Assembly (NCBI GenBank): GCA_017427185.1
Contig: JAFRTJ010000039.1
Location: 107,059 to 171,058, forward strand
Origin: Bacteroidaceae bacterium
Lineage (GTDB): Bacteria > Bacteroidota > Bacteroidia > Bacteroidales > Bacteroidaceae
Direction: 5' to 3'
DNA: 64,000 nt
In this document: in pieces, positions 19,551-28,301 of the stretch
Numbering within the stretch: position 1 is the stretch's first letter
Layout of the letters: each line of letters starts with the position of its first letter
Position numbers and translations under genes: made by a program
Notes under the pieces: model-generated
The model's input: only the letters and a program-made list of their open reading frames with translations
Told to the model about the DNA's origin: nothing
The model's database searches: none

Positions 19551-19582
19551 TTACTTTCTTACTTTCTTACTTTCTTACTTTT
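19551..19582. repeat. 8-bp tandem repeat at the RND pump ribosome-binding region
   Basis: TTACTTTC repeats four times (the last ends in T) directly upstream of the pump GTG start at 19546, followed by related TACCTTTT units up to 19604. In mRNA sense this is a purine tract ending in AAGAAGGTGAGG, overlapping the translation start region. Copy-number change could tune pump translation. Confidence 0.7.
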
Positions 19583-19604
19583 TACCTTTTTACCTTTTGA
19601 CCTT

Positions 19605-20744
19605 TCACCTGACTTTCATTCCGTTGGACAGATTCTGCACGCCGTTGATGACGATCTCGTCGCCACTGTGCAGGCCGCTCTTCACGTAATAGTTCTGGCC
19701 GCTATTCGAGGGGATTGCCTCGCAGATGACTCCTTCTACGGTTCCGTCCTTGCTGACACGATAGAACATCAGATGGTTCTGCAGATGCACGGCAGCCGTT
19801 TTCGGCACACGGAACACTTCGTCCATCTGGATGGGGAACACCAGCGTAGCCGAGAGGCCGGAACGCAGCTCGTAGTCGGGGTTGGGGAAGGTCGCCTTAC
19901 AGATGACGGTACCCGTCTTGCGGTCCACGATGCCGCCCATTTCCGTCACTACGCCTTCGTGGGCATACTCCTGTCCGTTCTTCAGCTGCAGCTTCAGTCG
20001 GGGCAGTTTCGCGCTGACACTTTTCCCGTCGATGTCCTTCAGACCTTCCGACGAGGGTTTCAGGTTGTATTGGTCAAGCAGTTCCAGCAACTGGCTCTCC
20101 GTATAAGAGAACCAAGCCTGGATCTCGCTGTCGTCGCTTACCGTGCAGAGCAGGTTGGAAAGGTCGGCCAACTCGCCGATTTTGAAACCGTTCTCCTTGA
20201 TGATACCCGTGATGGGCGACCTCACCGTGCAATAGCCCAAGTGTGTCTGCGCCATAGCCAGCTGAGCCTGAGCCTGTTGGACGGAGGCCTGAGCCACATG
20301 GTAGGCGTTCATGCTCGACGAGAGGACGTAGTCGCTGATGATTCTCTTCTCAGCCAGCTTCTGGTTCGACTCGTATTTGAGCTTGGTCGTCTCCATCTGA
20401 GCTTTCGCAGCCGCCAGGTTAGCCTGCGCGTTCTGCACATTCAGCTTATGCTCCGTCTGGTCGATAACAAACAGGGCCTGCCCCTTTTTCACCTTGAAGC
20501 CGTCCTTGAAGTTCACCTCGCGGATGATTCCCGACACCTGCGGGTAGACTTCCACCTCGCTCAACCCGTGGAGTGAAGCGGGAATATAGATGTTGTAGAC
20601 CCTCGTTTCGGGCTCAACTTTTCGGATTTCGTACTTGATTTGGTCCTTTTTAGCTTTGCGTGAACTGTTGCCGCAAGCCGTCATCACGACCAGCAGCAGG
20701 AAAAGCGGAAAAACCCGTACCCAATTACTCATCTTCGCATTCAT
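19605..20744 (-). CDS. RND efflux periplasmic adaptor (membrane fusion protein, AcrA-like)
   Basis: The start at ATG 20744 (an alternative is 20732) gives a 379-residue lipoprotein with signal VFPLFLLLVVMTAC. Beta-barrel and lipoyl halves flank a coiled-coil hairpin: VYPQVSGIIREVNFKDGFKVKKGQALFVID, then helices NVQNAQANLAAAKAQMETTKLKYES and AYHVAQASVQQAQAQLAMAQTHLGYCTVRSPITGII. It bridges the pump and outer-membrane channel. It is first in the operon, behind a duplicated promoter. An upstream in-frame extension to 20840 would run through the promoter repeats and is unlikely. Confidence 0.92.
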   Translation of the reverse strand: MNAKMSNWVRVFPLFLLLVVMTACGNSSRKAKKDQIKYEIRKVEPETRVYNIYIPASLHGLSEVEVYPQVSGIIREVNFKDGFKVKKGQALFVIDQTEHKLNVQNAQANLAAAKAQMETTKLKYESNQKLAEKRIISDYVLSSSMNAYHVAQASVQQAQAQLAMAQTHLGYCTVRSPITGIIKENGFKIGELADLSNLLCTVSDDSEIQAWFSYTESQLLELLDQYNLKPSSEGLKDIDGKSVSAKLPRLKLQLKNGQEYAHEGVVTEMGGIVDRKTGTVICKATFPNPDYELRSGLSATLVFPIQMDEVFRVPKTAAVHLQNHLMFYRVSKDGTVEGVICEAIPSNSGQNYYVKSGLHSGDEIVINGVQNLSNGMKVR

Positions 20745-20763
20745 AATTACATAAATTTGGCTG

Positions 20764-20897
20764 CAAAAGTACGAATAAGCGAGCGAAATACCAAATTTTA
20801 TTTGTGTATTTCCGAGCGAAAGTACTTTCGGCGAAGTCAAAGGTATGAATAAGCGGGCGAAATACCAAATTTATTTGGGCATTTCCGAGCGAAAAAA
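20764..20897 (-). repeat. Tandemly duplicated promoter element of the efflux operon
   Basis: Two copies of a roughly 58-bp unit start 74 bp apart (20764 and 20838) and agree at about nine of ten positions. Read leftward, each holds a complete promoter: copy A has TTTG (20792-20795) and TACTTTTG (20764-20771), copy B has TTTG (20866-20869) and TACCTTTG (20838-20845), both with 20-bp spacing. A perfect 14-bp palindrome, CGAAAGTACTTTCG, sits between the copies. A diverged relative lies at 63488-63580. Confidence 0.75.
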
Positions 20898-20960
20898 ATC
20901 GTAAATACGCTCTCCGAAACCGCTCTCCGCTAACCTCTCACCGAGAAAAAAGACTTTGAA

Positions 20961-20993
20961 AAAAGAAAAAAGGGGAGTTTAAGGCTCCCCTTT
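20961..20993 (-). terminator. Intrinsic terminator of glnN
   Basis: AAAGGGGAG (20969-20977) pairs with CTCCCCTTT (20985-20993). On the minus strand the stem comes just after the glnN stop and runs into a T-rich tract. Strong stem, 7-nt loop. Confidence 0.85.
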
Positions 20994-20997
20994 CTTG

Positions 20998-23190
20998 CTA
21001 TCTGATGAAAAGCATTTCGCGATACTTGGGAAGGGGCCACAACTCGTCGTCTACGATGAGCTCCAGCTTGTCGATATGGTAGCGGATGAGGTCCATCAGG
21101 GGCGCTACGGTATCGTGGTAGGCGATGGCCTTCTCGCGCTCGTCCTCGAGCTTGTTGGCTATGCGGCGGGCGTCGGTGAGCTTCTCTGCATATTCGGTGA
21201 TGAAGCTGCTGTGCTCGCTTATCTGCTGGATGAGGGACAGGTTGTTGGCGCTGAGCTTCTGGGCGGTCTCTTCCGGGAAGATTTCCTTCACCTTGTGGAC
21301 GTTGTCGATAAGCTGGCTCTGGTAGCGGGTGGCTACGGGGATGATGTGATTGAGGCATAGGTCGCCGAAGATGCGTGCCTCGATCTGGATCCTCTTGTAG
21401 TAGGTCACGTCCTTGATCTCCAGGCGTGCTCTCAGCTCTGCCTCGCTCAGCACTCTCATGCGGGTGAACATCTCGATGGAGGAGGGGGAGACGTAGTTGT
21501 CGAGGATCAGGGGAGCGCTGGTCTCCACGTCGAGGCCTCGTCGGGCTGCCTCTTCCTTCCATTCGTCGCTGTATCCGTTGCCTTCGAAATGGATGGGCTT
21601 GCAGGTCTTGATGTCCTCGCGGACGATCTTGACGATAGCCTTCATGGTGTCCATTCCTCCTTCGACGAGCTTATCCACGCGAGCCTTGAAGTTGGTGAGC
21701 GCCTCAGCGACTGCGGTGTTGAGCACGATCATGGCTGCCGCACAGTTGGCTTGGGCTCCTACGGCGCGGAACTCGAACCGGTTGCCGGTGAAGGCGAAGG
21801 GAGAGGTGCGGTTGCGGTCGGTATTGTCGAGGAGCAGCTCCGGTATCTGGGGGATGTCGAGGCTGAGGGATTGCTTGCCAGAGAGGTTGAAGAGCTCGCT
21901 GTCGTCGGTATCCTCGAGCTTGAGCAGGACGTCGCTGAGCTGCTTGCCCAGGAAGCTGGAGATGATGGCTGGCGGTGCCTCGTTGGCTCCCAGACGGTGG
22001 GCGTTGCTGGCGCTGATGATGGAGGCCTTGAGGAGTCCGTCGTGCTTGTAGACGGCCATGAGGGTCTCCACGACGAAGGTGATGAAGCGGAGATTGTCGA
22101 GCGGAGTCTTGCCAGGTCCGTGAAGCTGGATGCCCGTATCGGTGGCCAGAGACCAGTTGCAATGCTTTCCGCTGCCGTTGATGCCGGCGAAGGGTTTCTC
22201 GTGGAGGAGGCATCGGAATCCGTGCTTGCGTGCCACTCGCTTCATCAGGCTCATGAGGAGCATATTGTGGTCTACGGCCAGGTTCGTCTCCTCGTAGATG
22301 GGTGCCAGCTCGAACTGGTTGGGAGCCACCTCGTTGTGGCGCGTCTTGCAGGGGATGCCCAGCTCGAGGGCCTTCCGCTCGAGGTCCTTCATGAACATCG
22401 CTACACGCTGGGGGATGGAGCCGAAATAGTGGTCGTCCATCTGCTGGTTTTTCGCGCTGTCGTGCCCCATCAGAGTGCGGCCTGTCATCAACAGGTCAGG
22501 TCGAGTTGCGAAGAGGCCTTCGTCGACGAGGAAATACTCCTGCTCCCAGCCGAGATTGCTGACCACTTTCCTGACATCGCGGTAGAAGTAGCGGCTCACG
22601 GCTGTAGCAGCCTGATCAACGGCCTTGATGGCCTTCTTCAGGGGAGCCTTGTAGTCGAGAGCCTCGCCCGTGTAGGAGATGAAGACGGTGGGGATCATCA
22701 GCGTGTCGTCGATAACGAAAACGGGGCTTGCGGGGTCCCAAGCGCTGTAGCCACGAGCCTCGAACGTGCTGCGGATTCCGCCGCTGGGGAACGAGCTGGC
22801 ATCGGGTTCCTGCTGGACGAGCTCCTTGCCCGTGAATTCCTCCACCATACCGCCTTTCCAGTCGTGCTCCACGAAGCCGTCGTGCTTCTCTGCGGTTCCC
22901 TCCGTCAGAGGCTGGAACCAGTGGGTGCAGTGGGTTGCGCCCAGCTCCATCGCCCAGGTCTTCATCCCTTCGGCTACCGCATCGGCCGTCTGCATATCGA
23001 GGGTGGTGCCGTTATCGATGACGTCGCACATCTTCTTGTATACTTTCGCTGGGAGATACTTGAGCATCTTCTGGCGGGTGAATACGTATTTCGCAAAGAA
23101 CTCGCTGGGGCGTTCTGTGCAGTTGGGAACCATGATGGGCTTCTTGGAGAAAGCCTTTCCTACAACCTGAAATCTAAGCGTACTTGACAT
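20998..23190 (-). CDS. glnN: Glutamine synthetase type III (GSIII)
   Basis: Makes glutamine from glutamate, ammonia and ATP as a large dodecamer. At 730 residues it is the GSIII class, typical of Bacteroidales, rather than the 470-residue GSI. Visible landmarks are the GSIII N-terminus (FAKYVFTRQKMLKYLPAKVYKKM), WEQEYFLVDEGLFATRPDL with active-site Glu residues, RHNEVAPNQFELAPIYEE, HEKPFAGINGSGKHCNWSL (substrate and metal loop), and NRTSPFAFTGNRFEFRAVG. It has its own terminator. Nearby nitrogen genes (aguA, aguB, which release ammonia) fit a nitrogen-assimilation theme. Confidence 0.97.
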   Translation of the reverse strand: MSSTLRFQVVGKAFSKKPIMVPNCTERPSEFFAKYVFTRQKMLKYLPAKVYKKMCDVIDNGTTLDMQTADAVAEGMKTWAMELGATHCTHWFQPLTEGTAEKHDGFVEHDWKGGMVEEFTGKELVQQEPDASSFPSGGIRSTFEARGYSAWDPASPVFVIDDTLMIPTVFISYTGEALDYKAPLKKAIKAVDQAATAVSRYFYRDVRKVVSNLGWEQEYFLVDEGLFATRPDLLMTGRTLMGHDSAKNQQMDDHYFGSIPQRVAMFMKDLERKALELGIPCKTRHNEVAPNQFELAPIYEETNLAVDHNMLLMSLMKRVARKHGFRCLLHEKPFAGINGSGKHCNWSLATDTGIQLHGPGKTPLDNLRFITFVVETLMAVYKHDGLLKASIISASNAHRLGANEAPPAIISSFLGKQLSDVLLKLEDTDDSELFNLSGKQSLSLDIPQIPELLLDNTDRNRTSPFAFTGNRFEFRAVGAQANCAAAMIVLNTAVAEALTNFKARVDKLVEGGMDTMKAIVKIVREDIKTCKPIHFEGNGYSDEWKEEAARRGLDVETSAPLILDNYVSPSSIEMFTRMRVLSEAELRARLEIKDVTYYKRIQIEARIFGDLCLNHIIPVATRYQSQLIDNVHKVKEIFPEETAQKLSANNLSLIQQISEHSSFITEYAEKLTDARRIANKLEDEREKAIAYHDTVAPLMDLIRYHIDKLELIVDDELWPLPKYREMLFIR

Positions 23191-23248
23191 GATGTCTATA
23201 ATAAGAATGTATGTTTCTTTGTAAAAATTTTTCTATCTATCTTTCTCT

Positions 23249-24160
23249 CTATGCCTTGCTGCCGGATGCCGGTCCGCAGGAGGAGTCGTCGATGAACCTC
23301 TTGGCGAGGTCGTGGAACTCTTCGATGCGGCGATCGCGAAGGAAGGGCCACCAGCGCCGTACGTTCTCGCTGCGCTTCATGTCGACCTCGATGACGGCAT
23401 TCTCCTCTTCGCTCTTGGAGGCTTGGTAGAGGATTTCGCCCTGAGGACCTGCCACGAAGCTGCTCCCCCAGAACTGAATACCTTTTGTCTGGCCGCTGGG
23501 GTCGGGCTCGAAACCTACACGGTTGACGGTGATGACGGGGATGCCGTTAGCTACCGCATGGCCGCGCTGAACGGTGATCCAAGCTTCCCGCTGGCGCTCC
23601 TGCTCGGCTGGCGTGTCTGAACTCTCGTATCCGATGGCGGTGGGATAGATGAGCAGATCGGCTCCCTGAAGGGCCATCAGGCGCGCTCCCTCGGGATACC
23701 ACTGGTCCCAACAAACCTGTACCCCCAAACGGCCCAAACTGGTGGGGATGGGATGAAATCCCAGATCGCCTGGAGCGAAATAGAACTTCTCGTAATAAGC
23801 GGGATCGTCGGGGATGTGCATCTTGCGGTAGCGTCCTGCTACAGAGCCATCCGTGTCGAAAACGACGGACGTGTTGTGGTAGAGGCCCGTGCTGCGCTTC
23901 TCAAACAGGCTGGTGACGAGCACGATGCCGTGTTTCCTGGCTATCTGGGCATAGAAGTCCGTGCTGGGCCCGGGAATGGGTTCTGCGAGGTCGAACAGGC
24001 TTGTGTCTTCCACTTGGCAGAAGTAGAGGCTATTGTGCAACTCCTGCAGCACTACCAGCTGTGCTCCTTTCTTGCATACATCCTCGATGTTGCAGGCCAG
24101 TTTGTCCATATTTTTCCGCACATCGGAAGTGCAGCTCTGTTGGATGATTCCTATTTTCAT
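23249..24160 (-). CDS. aguB: N-carbamoylputrescine amidase
   Basis: Hydrolyses N-carbamoylputrescine to putrescine, CO2 and ammonia, the second step of the agmatine route. It is a nitrilase-superfamily protein of 303 residues with the triad visible: Glu40 (VVLQELHN), Lys113 (YRKMHIPDD) and Cys150 (VQVCWDQWYPEGAR). A start at 24181 is possible, but the chosen ATG gives the family N-terminus MKIGIIQQ and follows an AAGAGA tract. The aguA stop is 29 bp upstream, so the pair is an operon. Confidence 0.95.
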   Translation of the reverse strand: MKIGIIQQSCTSDVRKNMDKLACNIEDVCKKGAQLVVLQELHNSLYFCQVEDTSLFDLAEPIPGPSTDFYAQIARKHGIVLVTSLFEKRSTGLYHNTSVVFDTDGSVAGRYRKMHIPDDPAYYEKFYFAPGDLGFHPIPTSLGRLGVQVCWDQWYPEGARLMALQGADLLIYPTAIGYESSDTPAEQERQREAWITVQRGHAVANGIPVITVNRVGFEPDPSGQTKGIQFWGSSFVAGPQGEILYQASKSEEENAVIEVDMKRSENVRRWWPFLRDRRIEEFHDLAKRFIDDSSCGPASGSKA

Positions 24161-24189
24161 ATTCTCTTGAGTCTGTGTCAATCTTTATT

Positions 24190-25233
24190 CTATACAACTC
24201 CTTGGGGAAACTGCATGGTGCAGCAGTGGAGACTCCCGTGCTGGATGATCAGCGGGCTGCAATCTATCCCAATGATTTCATAGCCAGGAAAGGCTTGCTG
24301 CAATTGGTGGGCTGCCATTTGGTCGTTTCGTGCATCTCCGTATGTGGGCATCAGGACAGCTCCGTTGATAACGAGGAAATTGGCGTAGGTGGCAGGCAAG
24401 CGTTGCCCCTCGTCGTCGAAAACAGGAGTTGCCATCGGAAGCGGCAGGAGATAGTAGGGCAGACCTTCGCGGGTACGAAGGGCGCGGAGCTCCTCTTCCA
24501 TCAGATGGAGTTCGGAGAAATGCTCGTCCTGCATGTCTGTGCATTTCACGTAGGCAATCGTGTTGTTGGGACAGAATCGGGCCAACGTGTCGATGTGGCT
24601 GTCCGTATCGTCGCCAGCGAGATAGCCGTGATGGATCCAGAGGATGCGGTCGGCTCTGAGAGACGACAGGAGTTGCTGCTCTATCCCGTCGCGGCTGAGC
24701 GGTTCGTTCCGGTTGGGAGCCAAGAGACATTTCGACGTGGTGAGGATGGTTCCCTCGCCGTCGCTCTCGATGCTTCCTCCCTCGAGGACAAAACCGAGGT
24801 GATCCTCGTAGGTTCCCTGGAGGACGTGCTGCTTCATCATGTTGCGGCAGATCTGGTTGTCGAGATTGGCAGGAAACTTTAGTCCCCATCCGTTGAAGCG
24901 GAAATCCAGCAAATGGGGCCCGTCGGCCTCGAGGACGGTGATGAACGCGTGATCGCGCGCCCAGGTATCGTTGGTGGGAATCTCGTGGAGGGAAATGTTG
25001 GCAAGAGCCTTCTGGGGCAGGTGCTCTTCAAGCAAGCGTCTCACTTCCTGCGGATTAGGCGTCACGATCAGGAGCCTCTCGCGGAGGGCAATCTCTGTGG
25101 CAATCCTGACGTAGCAGGCACAGACTTCAGGCAGTATGGGTGCCCAGTCGGTCTGCTCGTGCGGCCAGGTCAATTGAACGGCACTTTGGGGGTGCCATTC
25201 GGCAGGTAAGAAGGCGGTACGCGTTGAAGTCAT
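24190..25233 (-). CDS. aguA: Agmatine deiminase
   Basis: Converts agmatine to N-carbamoylputrescine and ammonia. The 347-residue protein belongs to the guanidino-group-modifying (PAD-like) superfamily: PAEWHPQSAVQLTWPH at the N-terminus, NDTWARDHAFI and EGGSIESDGEGTILTT in the core, and the catalytic Cys at 337 in HGSLHCCTMQ (usually HCITQQ). It is the first gene of aguA-aguB, with its own promoter divergent from the Nif3 gene. Confidence 0.95.
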   Translation of the reverse strand: MTSTRTAFLPAEWHPQSAVQLTWPHEQTDWAPILPEVCACYVRIATEIALRERLLIVTPNPQEVRRLLEEHLPQKALANISLHEIPTNDTWARDHAFITVLEADGPHLLDFRFNGWGLKFPANLDNQICRNMMKQHVLQGTYEDHLGFVLEGGSIESDGEGTILTTSKCLLAPNRNEPLSRDGIEQQLLSSLRADRILWIHHGYLAGDDTDSHIDTLARFCPNNTIAYVKCTDMQDEHFSELHLMEEELRALRTREGLPYYLLPLPMATPVFDDEGQRLPATYANFLVINGAVLMPTYGDARNDQMAAHQLQQAFPGYEIIGIDCSPLIIQHGSLHCCTMQFPQGVV

Positions 25234-25259
25234 ATTCCTAACCTTGCGTTTGATAGCGA

Positions 25260-25290
25260 CAAAGGTAGCACTTCTGGCAGAATTTTCAAA
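25260..25290 (-). promoter_or_regulatory. aguA promoter
   Basis: Read leftward: TTTG (25287-25290), 19-bp spacer, TACCTTTG (25260-25267), 26 bp before the ATG. Its -33 box is only 5 bp from that of the divergent Nif3 promoter, so the two polymerases would compete. Confidence 0.7.
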
Positions 25291-25295
25291 ATAAA

Positions 25296-25327
25296 TTTGG
25301 ATATTATCTCAAATCTCGTTACCTTTG
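25296..25327 (+). promoter_or_regulatory. Promoter of the Nif3-like gene
   Basis: TTTG (25296-25299), 20-bp spacer, TACCTTTG (25320-25327), then ATG at 25348. A full match to the Bacteroidota consensus, back to back with the aguA promoter. Confidence 0.7.
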
Positions 25328-25347
25328 CTCACGAAAATTCGCATTTT

Positions 25348-26163
25348 ATGAGCGTGAGAATTCAAGAAGTGATCTCTGCCCTTGAACGTTTCGCGCCTCT
25401 GCCCCTGCAAGAGAGCTACGATAATGCTGGCTTGCAGATGGGATTGACAGAGGCGGAAGTCTCAGGGGCATTGTTGTGTCTTGACGTGACAGAGGAAGTC
25501 ATCCTTGAGGCCATCGATCTGGGGTGCAATCTGATTGTTTCCCATCATCCTGTGCTGTTCCACGGGTTGAAGACAATCTCCGATGCCACTCAGGTGCAGC
25601 GTTGTGTGCGTCTGGCCATCCAGAACGACCTGTGCATTTATTCGGCTCACACCAACCTGGACAACGCGATGGATGGAGTGAACTATCACATCGCTGAGCG
25701 GTTGGGACTGATCGATGTGGAAATGATGCTGCCCCGTAGGGTGGCTGTGCGTATCGACGGGCGTGAGACGCAGGTTTCTGCGGGCAGCGGAGTGATAGGT
25801 TATCTGCCCGAAGGCGAGGATTCCTTTGCTTTCCTGCAACGCGTGAAGCAAGCCTTCGCGGTGGAATGCCTGATGCACAACGATTTGCTTCAGCGCCCCA
25901 TCCAAAGCGTAGCCCTCTGTGGCGGTGCCGGTGACTTCCTTCTCGACGAGGCTCTGCGCCTTCAGGCGGATGCTTTCCTGACGGGAGAGATGCATTACCA
26001 CACTTTCTTTGGTCACGAGCAGGAGATACAGATAGGCATCCTGGGGCACTATCAAAGCGAACAGTATACGACAGAGATTTTTTATTCCATCTTGGGAGAG
26101 GCGTTTCCCAGCTTGCCTGTTTTTCAGACGAGAGTAAACACGAATCCCATTAAATACCTATAA
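25348..26163 (+). CDS. Nif3-like dinuclear metal-center protein
   Basis: 271 residues starting at ATG 25348, which follows a perfect promoter; the in-frame codon at 25297 lies inside that promoter. NIF3/YbgI family landmarks: ESYDNAGLQMG, NLIVSHHPVLFHG (metal His pair), SAHTNLDNAMDGVN, and near the C-terminus DAFLTGEMHYH and GHYQSEQYT with further metal ligands. Members bind two metals as toroidal hexamers; the physiological reaction is unsettled. This is the short form without the PII-like insert. It is 14 bp from the zinc-ribbon gene, a pairing common in Bacteroidota. Confidence 0.9.
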   Translation: MSVRIQEVISALERFAPLPLQESYDNAGLQMGLTEAEVSGALLCLDVTEEVILEAIDLGCNLIVSHHPVLFHGLKTISDATQVQRCVRLAIQNDLCIYSAHTNLDNAMDGVNYHIAERLGLIDVEMMLPRRVAVRIDGRETQVSAGSGVIGYLPEGEDSFAFLQRVKQAFAVECLMHNDLLQRPIQSVALCGGAGDFLLDEALRLQADAFLTGEMHYHTFFGHEQEIQIGILGHYQSEQYTTEIFYSILGEAFPSLPVFQTRVNTNPIKYL

Positions 26164-26177
26164 TTATAATATATATT

Positions 26178-27011
26178 ATGGCAAGAGAAAAAGCAAAAGA
26201 TCCCTCAGAACTGACTGTAGAGGAAAAACTCAAGAACTTGTATTCGTTGCAGACGATGCTGTCGAAGATTGACAGAATCAAGACGCTGCGCGGTGAGCTA
26301 CCTCTGGAAGTGCAGGACTTGGAGGACGAGATCGCTGGTCTGACCACACGTATTGAAAAGATCAACAACGAGGTGGTGGAACTGAAGCGGGAAATCAGTG
26401 AGCGAAACAACAATATTGAGGTCAACAAGGTCAATATTGCACGTTTCAAGAGTCAAATCGAGCAGGTTCGCAACAATCGCGAGTACGATAACCTGAACAA
26501 GCAGATTGAGTATGCAGAACTGGACAACCAGTTGAACGAGAAGAAGATAGCTGAAGCCAAGACACTGGTGGAGGAGAAGACTCGTTCAGTGACTGACTAC
26601 AACATGCAGGTGAACGATCGTCGCACCGATCTCGACATCAAAAAGAGTGAACTGGAAGAAATCATCAGCGAAACCAGAGCAGAGGAAGAGAAGCTTCGCG
26701 AGGAATCCAAGAACCTGGAGCTGACCATAGAGCCTCGTCTGCTGAGTGCGTTCAAGCGTATCCGCAAGAACAGCCACAATGGTTTGGGTATCGTCTACGT
26801 GCAGCGTGATGCTTGCGGTGGATGCTTCAACAAGATTCCCCCTCAGCGCCAGTTGGATATCCGTATGCGCAAGAAAATCATCGTATGCGAGTATTGCAGC
26901 CGTATCATGATTGATCCTGAGTTGGCTGGTGTTCGGCTTGATAGTCCTGTGGCTGAGAAGCCCAAGCGTCGCCGTTCCACACGCGCCAAGAAAGCTGAGA
27001 CGGAGGAATAA
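26178..27011 (+). CDS. Coiled-coil protein with C4 zinc ribbon (zf-RING_7/CdsZ-like)
   Basis: 277 residues. About 1-195 is a long antiparallel coiled coil (RIEKINNEVVELKREISERN and similar), then a C4 zinc ribbon with two CxxC pairs, CGGCFNKIPPQ and CEYCSRI, and a basic tail (KPKRRRSTRAKKAE). It matches the DUF164/CdsZ family, proposed to bind nucleic acid or regulate other proteins. No enzymatic motif. It probably shares the Nif3 transcript. Confidence 0.85.
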   Translation: MAREKAKDPSELTVEEKLKNLYSLQTMLSKIDRIKTLRGELPLEVQDLEDEIAGLTTRIEKINNEVVELKREISERNNNIEVNKVNIARFKSQIEQVRNNREYDNLNKQIEYAELDNQLNEKKIAEAKTLVEEKTRSVTDYNMQVNDRRTDLDIKKSELEEIISETRAEEEKLREESKNLELTIEPRLLSAFKRIRKNSHNGLGIVYVQRDACGGCFNKIPPQRQLDIRMRKKIIVCEYCSRIMIDPELAGVRLDSPVAEKPKRRRSTRAKKAETEE

Positions 27012-27027
27012 GCAAGGAAACGCTCGT

Positions 27028-27477
27028 TCAAAGTGCGTCATATTGGGGGATATCGCTCAAGAAGTGGTATTCCCCTTTTTCGTAGTCCACTTGACAGCAG
27101 TAATGCTCCATACCGTTGCTGACGATGAGCCAGGGTACATGCAGCTTCATGTTGTAGCGGCTTATCTGTTGGAACGTCTCTTGCGTGATGGGGATATGCG
27201 GCGCCTTGTATTCTATGATCATGATAGGGCGGGCTTCCTTATCGTAAAGCACACTGTCGCAACGTTTTCGCGTTCCGTTGAGGTCCAGTGAAATCTCGTT
27301 GCCCATTCTGGCAGCAGGGTAACCCTTGTATTCGATGAGAAAATGGATGAAATGCTGTCGAACCCACTCCTCAGGCGTGAGGGTGACATATCTTCGCCTC
27401 AGAATATCGAAAATATTCAGTTTTTCACCCCTGCTGATGATTTTAAATTCCGTTTTTGGAAGATTCAGTGTCTTCAT
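27028..27477 (-). CDS. HsdR N-terminal-like nuclease-fold protein
   Basis: 149 residues matching the type I restriction enzyme R-subunit N-terminal domain (HSDR_N_2), standing alone without a helicase. A PD-(D/E)xK-like triad is visible: Asp74 in RCDSVLYD and Glu89-x-Lys91 in IIEYKAP. Stand-alone copies next to holA and amn are frequent in Bacteroidales. No methylase or specificity subunit is nearby, so it is unlikely to be a working restriction system. It is divergent from amn, with the two starts 42 bp apart. Confidence 0.85.
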   Translation of the reverse strand: MKTLNLPKTEFKIISRGEKLNIFDILRRRYVTLTPEEWVRQHFIHFLIEYKGYPAARMGNEISLDLNGTRKRCDSVLYDKEARPIMIIEYKAPHIPITQETFQQISRYNMKLHVPWLIVSNGMEHYCCQVDYEKGEYHFLSDIPQYDAL

Positions 27478-27492
27478 ATAAGGAAAAAGTAT

Positions 27493-27500
27493 TATCTTTG
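27493..27500 (+). promoter_or_regulatory. Putative -7 box of amn
   Basis: TATCTTTG, 18 bp before the amn ATG. No well-placed TTTG box was found. Confidence 0.45.
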
Positions 27501-27518
27501 TGCAAAATTACAAAAAAC

Positions 27519-28295
27519 ATGAAGACGAAACAAGAAATCGTTGAAAATTGGTTGCCGCGTTATACCCAATGCAATCTGGAGGATTTTGGCGAGTATATCC
27601 TGCTCACCAACTTTAATAAGTACATAGACATTTTTTGTGATGAGTTTGGGGTGGAGAAACCTCCTTTTACGTCGAACATGCGTACTGTGACGGCAGATGG
27701 GATTTCGTTCATCAACTTTGGTATGGGCAGCCCCAATGCCGCTATCATCATGGACTTGCTGAGTGCCATTCATCCTAAGGCATGCTTGTTCCTGGGGAAA
27801 TGTGGCGGTATCTCCAGTAAAACACGTCGAGGCGACCTGATTCTTCCTATCGCAGGAATCCGGGGCGAGGGAACCAGTAACGACTATTTTCCTCCTGAGA
27901 TCCCTGCTCTGCCTGCTTTCATGCTGCAGCGTGCTGTCTCCAGTACGATCCGTGACTTGGGATATGACTACTGGACGGGTACGGTCTATACGACGAACCG
28001 CCGCGTGTGGGAGTTTGACGAGAAATTCAAGGATTACCTGCTTGCAACGCGAGCTATGGCGGTTGATATGGAGACGGCAACTCTTTTCACATGTGGATTC
28101 GCCAATCACATCCCCACGGGTGCCCTGTTGCTGGTGAGTGACAATCCGATGACTCCAGACGGAGTGAAGACAAGCACCAGCGACAACGAAGTGACACACA
28201 CTTACGTGAAAGGACACGTGCAGATGGGAATTCAGGCGCTGGAAATGATCAAGCAGGACAAGAAGACCGTCCGCCATCTGAAATTCGAATATTGA
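27519..28295 (+). CDS. amn: AMP nucleosidase (short Bacteroidota type)
   Basis: Splits AMP into adenine and ribose 5-phosphate. The 258-residue form is the Bacteroidota type, half the size of E. coli Amn, in the nucleoside phosphorylase fold: GMGSPNAAIIMDLL, FLGKCGGISSKTRRGDLILP, and AVDMETATLFTCGF, the base/ribose-binding Glu region. The start at ATG 27519 follows a -7 box by 18 bp; an earlier in-frame codon lies before that box. The stop abuts holA. Confidence 0.92.
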   Translation: MKTKQEIVENWLPRYTQCNLEDFGEYILLTNFNKYIDIFCDEFGVEKPPFTSNMRTVTADGISFINFGMGSPNAAIIMDLLSAIHPKACLFLGKCGGISSKTRRGDLILPIAGIRGEGTSNDYFPPEIPALPAFMLQRAVSSTIRDLGYDYWTGTVYTTNRRVWEFDEKFKDYLLATRAMAVDMETATLFTCGFANHIPTGALLLVSDNPMTPDGVKTSTSDNEVTHTYVKGHVQMGIQALEMIKQDKKTVRHLKFEY

Positions 28296-28301
28296 TTGCA
28301 A

